This document shows, one piece after another, positions 1-5,927 of a stretch of 8,029 nucleotides of DNA. The stretch is taken from the NCBI GenBank assembly GCA_900321195.1, contig ONVG01000058.1, positions 1 to 8,029 on the forward strand. Direction: 5' to 3'. Under the pieces are notes generated by a model, which was not told the origin of the DNA, did not search any database, and saw only the letters and a program-made list of their open reading frames with translations. The position numbers and the translations under genes are program-made. The stretch is from an uncultured Eubacteriales bacterium (GTDB taxonomy: Bacteria; Bacillota; Clostridia; Oscillospirales; Acutalibacteraceae). Each line of letters opens with the position of its first letter. Position 1 is the stretch's first letter.

Positions 1-1473
1 AAATACTGTTTCTCCTTCAAAGCTGCACGGAGCCGACTGCTCTTTGGCTGTCGGATTTACGGCTATTATGAATTTTCCTCTTTTGAAAACAAACGGATAT
101 TTGTTCTTTTCGGCATATACTACTTCAAAATCACCGTCAGACTGCAAGTCCTCATTTTCATGTCTGAGTGCGATTACCTTTTTGAGAGTATTGAGGATAG
201 AATCGGGATCATCAAGCTGTGACTCTACAGTAACAGCATTCTCGGATGTATCAACAGGAAGATAAAGCTTATCCGCAGGCGCAGAAGAAAATCCGTGATT
301 TGCGCTGCTGTTCCACTGCATAGGAGTACGAGTGCCTGTTCTGCTGTAGCCGCCCTCTTTGCTGTTGAGTCCTTCCATAAAGCTCATGCCTATCTCATCA
401 CCGTAATAAAGGAACGGTACGCCCGGCATAAGGAATACAAAAGAATATGCTATTTTTGCTTCAAGCTTGTCAAACATCCTTGTCATACGCGGAGTATCGT
501 GGTTGCATGTTATAAAGCTTATGTAGCCCTTGCCCTTAGTGCCCTTGAGGTCGTCAAGATATTCGTCAAGGAATCTTGTTATATCGCCCTTGCCGTTTTT
601 GGAGAATACGGCCTTGCATTCACCTGTTTTATTGTCCTTATCACGGAAAAGTATCCTGTAGCCGTTTGTATCATGGTCAAGATAGAAGTCGCTGTGGAAG
701 CCTGCGCCTACAGAAACTTTCGGATTGCACCATTCGGAAACTATAGCTGCCTCAGGATAGTCCTTGTCAAGCATTTCACGAATGCCCTTCCATATCTTGC
801 ATGTTTCGGGCTTTTCGCCGTCCTCGTTCTTTACGAGAGAGTCTGCCATGTCAACTCTGAATCCGTCACAGCCCATATCGAGCCAGAAACGCATTATATC
901 CTTTAGCGCTTCGACTGTAGCCTTGCAGTCAGGGTCGGATGTCGGCTTCTGCCATGCAGGATGAGTTATCTCATTAAAGCCGTAATTGAGAGCAGGCTGT
1001 GAGCTGAAAAAGTTTACAAGATAATTTCCGTCACGGTCTGTTATGCCGCAAAGGAATTTATACTGCGGCGGAGCTTCCCATACGGAATCTGTCCATATAT
1101 ATCTGCCGCTGTATTCATTTTTTTCTGCCTTTTTGCTCTGTATGAACCACTCGTTCTGGTCGGATGTATGACCGGGAACCAGATCAAGAAGTATCTTTAT
1201 ACCTTTCTGATGTGCGATATCAAAAAGGCGCTTTGCATCATCATTATTGCCGTATCTTTCAGCGACCTTGTAGTAATCCCTTACATCATATCCTGCATCC
1301 ATGAACGGTGAATCGTAAATAGGGTTGAGCCATATCGCATTGCAGCCTAAACTTTTAACGTAGTCCAGTTTTGATATGATACCTTCGATATCTCCTATAC
1401 CGTCACCGTTGCTGTCGCAGTAAGTCTGAGGGTATATCTCATAAAAAGCAGCGTCCTTTAACCAATTTGGCAT
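1..1473 (-). CDS. GH13 alpha-amylase-family glycoside hydrolase (alpha-glucosidase-like), partial at C-terminus
   Basis: The reverse strand is open from an ATG at 1473 to the window edge (491 codons, no stop), so the end of the C-terminal beta domain lies outside. It hydrolyses or rearranges alpha-glucosidic bonds in glucans or malto-oligosaccharides; the exact substrate is not certain. The GH13 barrel motifs appear in order: a DSNGDGIGD loop near residue 20, region I DLVPGHTS (97-104), QPALN (159-163), region II GFRVDMAD with nucleophile Asp208, region III VSEW with acid/base Glu247, region IV CNHDTPR with transition-state Asp326, and RTPMQW (382-387), which is typical of oligo-1,6-glucosidase-like members. 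No signal peptide is visible (it starts MPNWLKDAAFYEIYPQ), so it is probably cytoplasmic and acts on imported oligosaccharides. The start is fixed by GGAGG at 1483-1487, 9 nt upstream. Region I has Gly101 where many GH13 enzymes have Asn, and region II has Met after the nucleophile, where specificity is often decided. Family assignment is firm; subfamily is open. Confidence 0.93.
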   Translation of the reverse strand, partial: MPNWLKDAAFYEIYPQTYCDSNGDGIGDIEGIISKLDYVKSLGCNAIWLNPIYDSPFMDAGYDVRDYYKVAERYGNNDDAKRLFDIAHQKGIKILLDLVPGHTSDQNEWFIQSKKAEKNEYSGRYIWTDSVWEAPPQYKFLCGITDRDGNYLVNFFSSQPALNYGFNEITHPAWQKPTSDPDCKATVEALKDIMRFWLDMGCDGFRVDMADSLVKNEDGEKPETCKIWKGIREMLDKDYPEAAIVSEWCNPKVSVGAGFHSDFYLDHDTNGYRILFRDKDNKTGECKAVFSKNGKGDITRFLDEYLDDLKGTKGKGYISFITCNHDTPRMTRMFDKLEAKIAYSFVFLMPGVPFLYYGDEIGMSFMEGLNSKEGGYSRTGTRTPMQWNSSANHGFSSAPADKLYLPVDTSENAVTVESQLDDPDSILNTLKKVIALRHENEDLQSDGDFEVVYAEKNKYPFVFKRGKFIIAVNPTAKEQSAPCSFEGETVF

Positions 1474-1508
1474 AAAATAAAACCTCCGATACAGATAATT
1501 TTAGATAG

Positions 1509-1537
1509 ATTATATCATATATCAACGTCAAGTTCAA
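1509..1537 (-). promoter_or_regulatory. sigma-A promoter of the GH13 gene
   Basis: On the reverse strand a -35 box TTGAAC (1532-1537) is followed after 17 bp by a perfect -10 TATAAT (1509-1514). The -10 is preceded by TG plus one base, an extended -10. The -35 region is a run of three TTGANN hexamers in tandem (TTGAAC, TTGACG, TTGATA). Only the first gives standard spacing. The promoter sits after the hairpin at 1562-1604 and about 35 bp upstream of the ATG, so the gene is probably transcribed independently of amt. No clear catabolite-repression site was recognised. Confidence 0.8.
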
Positions 1538-1561
1538 GCAGTAATAAATAATAAATAATAG

Positions 1562-1604
1562 AGAATGCAGCATCCGAGGAGTGACATAAAGGATACTGCA
1601 TTCT
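1562..1604 (-). terminator. hairpin downstream of amt, probable terminator
   Basis: This inverted repeat begins 33 nt after the amt stop codon. The arms are AGAATGCAG and CTGCATTCT, then one mismatched pair, then a further 4-bp ATCC/GGAT extension around a 15-nt loop. On the reverse strand it is followed by a U-rich but interrupted tract (TCTATTATTTATTATTTATT) rather than a clean U run. Position and stem strength suggest termination or a 3'-end stabilising structure for amt mRNA. The loop resembles that of the hairpin at 3400-3445. Confidence 0.6.
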
Positions 1605-1637
1605 TATCATAATATTAAGTTGTGAGCCTTTTATAAT

Positions 1638-3350
1638 TTATTTCGAGTCTTGTAAAGCGTCAAAGCCGGTTTCGCCTGTTCTGATCTTTACGACATCTTC
1701 AACATCGTAGATGAATATTTTTCCGTCACCGATATGACCTGTATACAATGTCTTTACTGCTGTGTCAACGACCTTCTTTACCGGTACCTTGCTGACAACT
1801 ATATCTATACGGATCTTCGGAAGAAGATTCATCTCGACCTCAACACCTCTGTAGTATTCGCTGCTGCCCTTCTGTGTGCCGCAGCCGAGTACCTGTGTTA
1901 CTGTCATGCCCGTGATTCCGATAGCTGTAAGGGCTGTATTAAGCTCCGTGAATTTACTCTGCTTTGTAACGATGCTGATATTCGTGAGCTTCGGTCTGGT
2001 GTCGTCGGTTTTCTTTTCGATAGGTGTAAGAAGATTTACTTCAACAGCCTTTTCGGGTGATACGCTGCCCTTTTCTTCTGTCTTGCCTGTGAGTATCTGC
2101 GGTACAGGCATAAAGTCTGCATATGAGCTTGCAAGACCATGCTCTGTAAGGTCAAGACCTCTTACTTCTTCATCTCTTGATGCGCGGAGACCGATAGTCT
2201 TTTTAAGAACTAAGAAGATGACAGACATAAGAGCTGCTGTGTATGCGCCTATGCAAAGGATACCGAGAGCCTGCTTGCCGAGCTGTGTAAATCCGCCTCC
2301 GTAAAGGAGTCCGAGTGTTGCTTCGTCCTTTGAGAATATTCCTACTGCAAGAGTACCCCAGATACCGTTGCACATGTGGACTGCTACAGCACCTACAGGG
2401 TCATCTACCTTGAGCTTGCTGTCAACGAATTCAACAGCGATAACAACTATGATGCCTGCAACTATACCTATTATAAGTGAACCGAGGATATCTACTGTAT
2501 GACAGCCTGCTGTTATTGCAACAAGACCTGCAAGAGAACCGTTGAGCGACATTGAAACATCGGGCTTGCCGTTCTTTATCCATGTGTATATCATTGTAGC
2601 GCATGTTGCTATAGCAGGAGCAACTGTTGTTGTGGCGAATATCTGAGCAAGCTGTGTAACATCTGTTGCAGCAGCGCCGTTAAATCCGTACCAGCCGAAC
2701 CAGAGGATAAATACGCCCAAAGCGCCGAGTGTAAGGCTGTGACCGGGGATAGCTCTTGGCTTGCCGCTCTTGGAATACTTGCCGATACGAGGACCTACCA
2801 TAGCTGCGCCTATGAGTGCGGATATGCCGCCGACAGTGTGGATACATGCCGAGCCTGCGAAATCTACAAAACCTAACTGTGCGAGCCAGCCGTTGCTGTT
2901 CCATACCCATCCGGCTTCTATCGGATATACAACAAGGCTTATAAGACCGCTGTATATACAATATGAGATGAACTTTGTTCTTTCTGCCATAGCGCCGGAA
3001 ACGATAGTTGCGGCGGTAGCACAGAATACAAGGTTGAAAACGAATGATGACCACGGGAAATTATTGAAATCCGTGAATATCTGAAGATCAGGCACACCAA
3101 TAATACCGAACAGATAGTTCTCGGACATCATAAGTCCGAAGCCTAAGAAAATAAACATCACAGTGCCTATACAAAAATCCATGAGGTTTTTCATAATGAT
3201 GTTTCCGGCATTCTTGGCTCTTGTAAAGCCTGTTTCCACCATAGCGAAGCCGCATTGCATGAAGAATACCAATGCTGCGCCTATGAGGTACCATATACTG
3301 ATAGTAAACGCATTTGCCTGCTGTACAGCCGTATTCATAACGGTATCCAT
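1638..3350 (-). CDS. amt: Ammonium transporter (Amt/AmtB family) with fused C-terminal P-II (GlnK-type) domain
   Basis: This 570-residue inner-membrane protein moves ammonium/ammonia into the cell. Residues are numbered from the ATG at 3350. The Amt channel domain (about 8-400) has AMVETGFTRAKN and GAMAERTKF, the twin pore histidines His171 and His325, gate phenylalanines Phe109 and Phe223 (E. coli F107 and F215), Trp150 and DFAG Asp163. A 45-residue hydrophilic linker (about 408-452) leads to a complete P-II domain (about 453-567). That domain has GITGMTV, a T-loop GCGTQKGSSEYYRGVEVE, LPK (Lys512), TGHIGDGKIF and KIRTGETG. Arg501 matches the E. coli GlnK Arg47 that plugs the AmtB pore. The uridylylated Tyr51 is replaced by Val505, so uridylylation at that site is impossible. 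Most bacteria encode GlnK separately; fusion would give one P-II trimer per transporter trimer (inference). An upstream GTG at 3359 is in frame, but AAGGTGG lies just ahead of the ATG and not of the GTG. It lies 139 bp downstream of glnN on the same strand. Confidence 0.95.
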   Translation of the reverse strand: MDTVMNTAVQQANAFTISIWYLIGAALVFFMQCGFAMVETGFTRAKNAGNIIMKNLMDFCIGTVMFIFLGFGLMMSENYLFGIIGVPDLQIFTDFNNFPWSSFVFNLVFCATAATIVSGAMAERTKFISYCIYSGLISLVVYPIEAGWVWNSNGWLAQLGFVDFAGSACIHTVGGISALIGAAMVGPRIGKYSKSGKPRAIPGHSLTLGALGVFILWFGWYGFNGAAATDVTQLAQIFATTTVAPAIATCATMIYTWIKNGKPDVSMSLNGSLAGLVAITAGCHTVDILGSLIIGIVAGIIVVIAVEFVDSKLKVDDPVGAVAVHMCNGIWGTLAVGIFSKDEATLGLLYGGGFTQLGKQALGILCIGAYTAALMSVIFLVLKKTIGLRASRDEEVRGLDLTEHGLASSYADFMPVPQILTGKTEEKGSVSPEKAVEVNLLTPIEKKTDDTRPKLTNISIVTKQSKFTELNTALTAIGITGMTVTQVLGCGTQKGSSEYYRGVEVEMNLLPKIRIDIVVSKVPVKKVVDTAVKTLYTGHIGDGKIFIYDVEDVVKIRTGETGFDALQDSK

Positions 3351-3355
3351 ACTTT

Positions 3356-3362
3356 CCACCTT
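3356..3362 (-). promoter_or_regulatory. ribosome binding site deciding the amt start
   Basis: AAGGTGG on the reverse strand ends 5 nt before the ATG at 3350. It overlaps the alternative GTG codon at 3359, whose own upstream sequence is only A-rich without a Shine-Dalgarno core. This argues for the ATG. The preceding 40 nt are almost pure purine plus a TTTAAATTTAAA stretch and should be unstructured. Confidence 0.65.
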
Positions 3363-3399
3363 TTTTCTTTTAAATTTAAATTTTCTTTTTCCTTTTTTA

Positions 3400-3445
3400 T
3401 TTTCCTGCTGTCATCCGAAGGTATAGAGGAATGACAGCAGGAAAA
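3400..3445 (-). repeat. perfect 15-bp inverted repeat between glnN and amt
   Basis: The arms TTTTCCTGCTGTCAT (3400-3414) and ATGACAGCAGGAAAA (3431-3445) are exact reverse complements around a 16-nt loop. It starts 44 nt after the glnN stop and ends about 50 nt before the amt ATG. Neither strand has a U run after the stem: the reverse strand continues into A-rich sequence and the forward strand into CTTTACC. It is therefore not a classical intrinsic terminator. It could end or protect glnN mRNA, reduce read-through into amt, or act as a DNA operator dyad. Its existence is certain; its function is not. Confidence 0.7.
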
Positions 3446-3465
3446 CTTTACCTATAGAACCCCTT

Positions 3466-3471
3466 ATTATA
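3466..3471 (-). promoter_or_regulatory. candidate -10 box for amt, no good -35
   Basis: A perfect TATAAT lies on the reverse strand about 115 bp upstream of the amt start, just after the glnN stop. At 16-18 bp upstream only hexamers such as TATAAG are found, which do not resemble TTGACA, and there is no extended -10 TG. If real, it would need an activator. Otherwise amt depends on read-through from glnN across the hairpin. Confidence 0.3.
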
Positions 3472-3489
3472 AGAGATCTTTATGATATC

Positions 3490-5583
3490 TTATACACCAA
3501 AAAGAATTTCAGCATAAGAGGGATAAGGCCAGTAAGCTGCGGATGTTTTTGTTTCCATAGCATCGCCCAAAGCTCTTAGCTCACCCATGAGTGCAAATAC
3601 AGTGTTTCTGTAATAGAGTGCAAGCTTGAGCTGATCATCCTTATAAAGTGATGCATTATTTGCTGCTTCTTTCAGCTCTGCTGTTTTCTTTACGAAGCTT
3701 TCAAGATCCTCAGAAAGCTCTTCGATAAGCTTTGTTTCCGCATATACCGAATATGATGCCGAAAGCTGCTTCTTTGCGATAGCTGCATCTGAAAGCTTGC
3801 TTACAAATGAGATAACTGCGGGAGTGATGTTCTTTTCAGCCATGTCTATCATGGTGAGAGCTTCGATCCTGAGCTGCTTGCTGTATGTTTCAAGCTCTAT
3901 CTCATATCTTGCGTGTATCTCGGCTTCTGTTACGATGCCGTTTCTTACGAACAGATCAACATTCTTCTTGTCAACATAATGAGCCATAGCTTCAGGAAGT
4001 GAGCGGTAATTGCAAAGGCCTCTTCTTTCAGCTTCCTTGACCCATTCATCTGAATAGTTGTCTCCGTTGAAGATGATATTCTTGTGCTCTGTAAGTGTAC
4101 GCTTGATGATAGCTTTTTCGGCAGCTTCAAGATCATCTGCGTTTTTAAGCTCATCATAGAACTGTGCAAGCTCATCAGCTACCATTGTGTTGAGCATGTA
4201 GTTCGGGCATGCGATATTGAGTGATGAACCCAATGCGCGGAATTCAAATTTGTTTCCTGTGAATGCAAACGGTGATGTACGGTTTCTGTCAGAGCTGTCC
4301 TTTTTGAAGTCGGGCAGAACATCAACGCCTGTGAGCATTTCGCTCTTGCCGTTTGAGCGGTAGTCTGTACCGTTGATGATAGAGTCAACGAGTGCGCCGA
4401 GGTCGTCACCGAGGTACATTGAGATGATAGCCGGAGGTGCTTCATTTGCGCCGAGTCTGTGGTCGTTTCCGGCAGATGCTACTGTAAGTCTGAGAAGATC
4501 CTGATATTCATGTACAGCCTTTACGATAGCTGCAAGGAACAGCTGGAACTGAATGTTGTTTTCGGGATTTTTGCCCGGGTCGAGAAGATTTTCGCCTGTG
4601 TTTGTAGAGATGGACCAGTTGTTGTGCTTGCCTGAGCCGTTAACGCCTGCAAAAGGCTTTTCATGGAGAAGACATACAAGACCGTGCTTTTCGGCTGTCT
4701 TTTTCATGACCTCCATTGTAAGCTCATTGTGGTCGGTAGCGATATTTGATGTTGCGAAGATAGGTGCAAGCTCATGCTGTGAAGGCGCTACCTCGTTGTG
4801 CTTTGTCTTTGCCATAACGCCTAACTTCCACAATTCCTCGTCAAGCTCATTCATGAAAGCTGCAACTCTTGTCTTGATAGAGCCAAAATAATGGTCTTCA
4901 AGCTCCTGACCCTTGGGAGCAGGCGCACCGAAAAGTGTACGGCCTGTAAAGATGAGGTCGGGACGCTGATCGTACATTTTTTTATCGATAAGGAAATATT
5001 CCTGTTCGGGACCTACTGTAGTTGTTACTCTCGTTACGTCGTTCTTGCCTAAAAGATGAAGAAGCTCTGTAGCGACATTGCTCAGACGCTCCATAGAGCG
5101 CAGGAGAGGTGTTTTCTTGTCAAGGACTTCACCTGTATATGAGCAGAAGGCTGTCGGGATATACAATGTTTTATCCCTTATAAAAGCCGGAGAGGTCGGA
5201 TCCCATGTTGTATAGCCTCTTGCCTCGAATGTAGCGCGTATTCCGCCTGACGGAAAGCTTGATGCATCCGGCTCGCCCTTGATAAGCTCTTTTCCTGAAA
5301 ACTCCATGATTATCTGACCATCCTCAGCCGGATAAATGAAGCTGTCGTGTTTTTCTGCCGTAATGCCTGTCATAGGCTGGAACCAGTGTGTATAATGTGT
5401 GCAGCCCATTTCAACAGCCCATTCCTTCATAGCATTGGCAACTGCATTTGCTACACTTATATCAAGCGGTTCACCGTTTTTAATGGTTTTTTTCAATGCC
5501 TTATAGGTGGTGCGGGGAAGTCTTTCCTGCATCTTTCTGTCATTGAATACCATACTTCCGAAAAGCTCTGTTACGTTTGTCAT
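3490..5583 (-). CDS. glnN: Glutamine synthetase type III
   Basis: This 697-residue cytoplasmic enzyme makes glutamine from glutamate, ammonia and ATP. Length and sequence fit GSIII, which is much longer than the roughly 450-residue GSI. The GSIII-specific N-terminal region (about 1-180) is followed by the catalytic domain and a long helical C-terminal extension (about 540-697, ending SYAEILFGV). Visible active-site motifs are GPEQEYFLID (191-200; metal-binding Glu193 and Glu195), KHNEVAPSQHE (261-271; Glu264 and Glu271), VNGSGKHNNWS (314-324; His320, the equivalent of the GSI histidine), NRTSPFAF (434-441) and NKFEFRALGSS (444-454; Glu447 and Arg449). Roles are assigned by analogy with GSI. 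The ATG at 5583 is supported by GAGGAG (5593-5598), 9 nt upstream. It has its own strong promoter and a leader hairpin, is divergent from gltB and precedes amt. No GSI-type adenylylation-loop motif was recognised. The reading frame is intact. Confidence 0.97.
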   Translation of the reverse strand: MTNVTELFGSMVFNDRKMQERLPRTTYKALKKTIKNGEPLDISVANAVANAMKEWAVEMGCTHYTHWFQPMTGITAEKHDSFIYPAEDGQIIMEFSGKELIKGEPDASSFPSGGIRATFEARGYTTWDPTSPAFIRDKTLYIPTAFCSYTGEVLDKKTPLLRSMERLSNVATELLHLLGKNDVTRVTTTVGPEQEYFLIDKKMYDQRPDLIFTGRTLFGAPAPKGQELEDHYFGSIKTRVAAFMNELDEELWKLGVMAKTKHNEVAPSQHELAPIFATSNIATDHNELTMEVMKKTAEKHGLVCLLHEKPFAGVNGSGKHNNWSISTNTGENLLDPGKNPENNIQFQLFLAAIVKAVHEYQDLLRLTVASAGNDHRLGANEAPPAIISMYLGDDLGALVDSIINGTDYRSNGKSEMLTGVDVLPDFKKDSSDRNRTSPFAFTGNKFEFRALGSSLNIACPNYMLNTMVADELAQFYDELKNADDLEAAEKAIIKRTLTEHKNIIFNGDNYSDEWVKEAERRGLCNYRSLPEAMAHYVDKKNVDLFVRNGIVTEAEIHARYEIELETYSKQLRIEALTMIDMAEKNITPAVISFVSKLSDAAIAKKQLSASYSVYAETKLIEELSEDLESFVKKTAELKEAANNASLYKDDQLKLALYYRNTVFALMGELRALGDAMETKTSAAYWPYPSYAEILFGV

Positions 5584-5630
5584 AACCTTTCTCTCCTCTT
5601 TTTATACTTTGATATATCTTAACAAAACAT

Positions 5631-5666
5631 AAAGGCGCTGTAAGCTCCATTGCTCACAACGCCTTT
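5631..5666 (-). promoter_or_regulatory. glnN leader hairpin, putative attenuator with AAUGGA hexaloop
   Basis: In glnN-sense RNA the arm AAAGGCGUUGUGAGC pairs with GCUUACAGCGCCUUU over 15 continuous pairs around the six-base loop AAUGGA. Two pairs are wobbles (U-G and G-U). In opposite-strand RNA the same positions would be C-A and A-C mismatches, so the structure is strand-specific. The tail UUUAUGUUUUGUU makes it look like a terminator inside the leader, about 10 nt after the predicted transcript start and about 48 nt before the ATG. ANTAR-domain antiterminators are known to bind hairpins with hexaloops having A at position 1 and G at position 4; AAUGGA fits. The usual second ANTAR hairpin was not found. 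Glutamine or nitrogen control through this element is inference. Confidence 0.6.
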
Positions 5667-5683
5667 GTTGTTTCGATGTTTGC

Positions 5684-5712
5684 AGTATACACCATCGTTT
5701 ATATTTTGTCAA
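5684..5712 (-). promoter_or_regulatory. sigma-A promoter of glnN
   Basis: A perfect -35 TTGACA (5707-5712) and a -10 TATACT (5684-5689) are separated by 17 bp on the reverse strand. The predicted transcript start is near 5677, giving a leader of roughly 95 nt that contains the hairpin at 5631-5666. A promoter this close to consensus suggests control is exercised after initiation or by repression. Confidence 0.85.
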
Positions 5713-5719
5713 TACCTTT

Positions 5720-5746
5720 TTGCAATTTTTTTTCTAAATCTTGCAA
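5720..5746. repeat. paired TTGCAA palindromes between the divergent promoters
   Basis: TTGCAA occurs at 5720-5725 and 5741-5746, with starts 21 bp apart, about two helical turns. The sites flank a T-rich run and lie just upstream of the glnN -35 box, on the gltB-distal side of the shared control region. This geometry would suit a dimeric regulator binding one DNA face. No factor is recognised, and short AT-rich repeats can arise by chance here. Confidence 0.35.
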
Positions 5747-5824
5747 ATTGTTTATAATTCAACTGAAAAAAGGTGCTTTAATGCCTGAATATGAATGATA
5801 TTTTAACAAATATGCAGTTTTGTA

Positions 5825-5853
5825 TTGACAATCCTGCACTGTAGATTTATAAT
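5825..5853 (+). promoter_or_regulatory. sigma-A promoter of gltB
   Basis: A perfect TTGACA (5825-5830), a 17-bp spacer and a perfect TATAAT (5848-5853) form a full-consensus promoter reading rightwards. Transcription should begin near 5860, giving a leader of about 68 nt. The two divergent -35 boxes are separated by 112 bp of AT-rich DNA, enough for a shared regulator. Confidence 0.87.
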
Positions 5854-5864
5854 AATCGTTGTAA

Positions 5865-5904
5865 CACGATTTAAGGATATCGTGCTGCAGATAAAGGCAT
5901 ATCC
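5865..5904 (+). promoter_or_regulatory. gltB leader with two overlapping alternative stems
   Basis: In the predicted gltB leader CACGAT (5865-5870) can pair with ATCGTG (5879-5884) around an 8-nt loop. Alternatively GGATAT (5875-5880) can pair with ATATCC (5899-5904). The two stems share bases 5879-5880, and each also uses bases in the other's loop, so they cannot form together. Each is only 6 bp and neither is followed by a U run, so this may be chance. The gltB ribosome binding site (AAAGGAAG, 5914-5921) is just downstream. Confidence 0.3.
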
Positions 5905-5927
5905 CATAAAGAGAAAGGAAGAAAAAT

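Noticed and set aside
295..906. 203-codon open frame on the forward strand
   Set aside because: It lies antisense to the well-supported GH13 gene, has no recognisable motifs or ribosome binding site, and its cysteine-rich composition is what the complement of the real frame produces.
1876..2304. 142-codon forward-strand open frame
   Set aside because: Antisense to the amt/P-II gene, whose motifs are unambiguous; no independent evidence for expression.
2680..3054. 124-codon reverse-strand open frame inside amt
   Set aside because: Out-of-frame shadow of amt on the same strand; Arg- and Tyr-rich low-quality protein without a start signal.
3357..3359. GTG start for amt, three codons upstream of the ATG
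   Set aside because: The Shine-Dalgarno sequence AAGGTGG overlaps this codon and is correctly spaced only for the ATG at 3350.
3400..3445. Calling the glnN-amt dyad a classical rho-independent terminator
   Set aside because: The stem is followed by A-rich sequence on the reverse strand and by CTTTACC on the forward strand, with no U run, so it is recorded as an inverted repeat of uncertain role.
5677..5700. CGATG/CATCG pairing as a first ANTAR hairpin upstream of the glnN leader hairpin
   Set aside because: It spans the -10 box, so its 5' arm would not be transcribed from the predicted start, and its 14-nt loop is not a hexaloop.
5788..5802. AATAT/ATATT palindrome upstream of the gltB promoter
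   Set aside because: Five-base AT-only arms in very AT-rich DNA are expected by chance.
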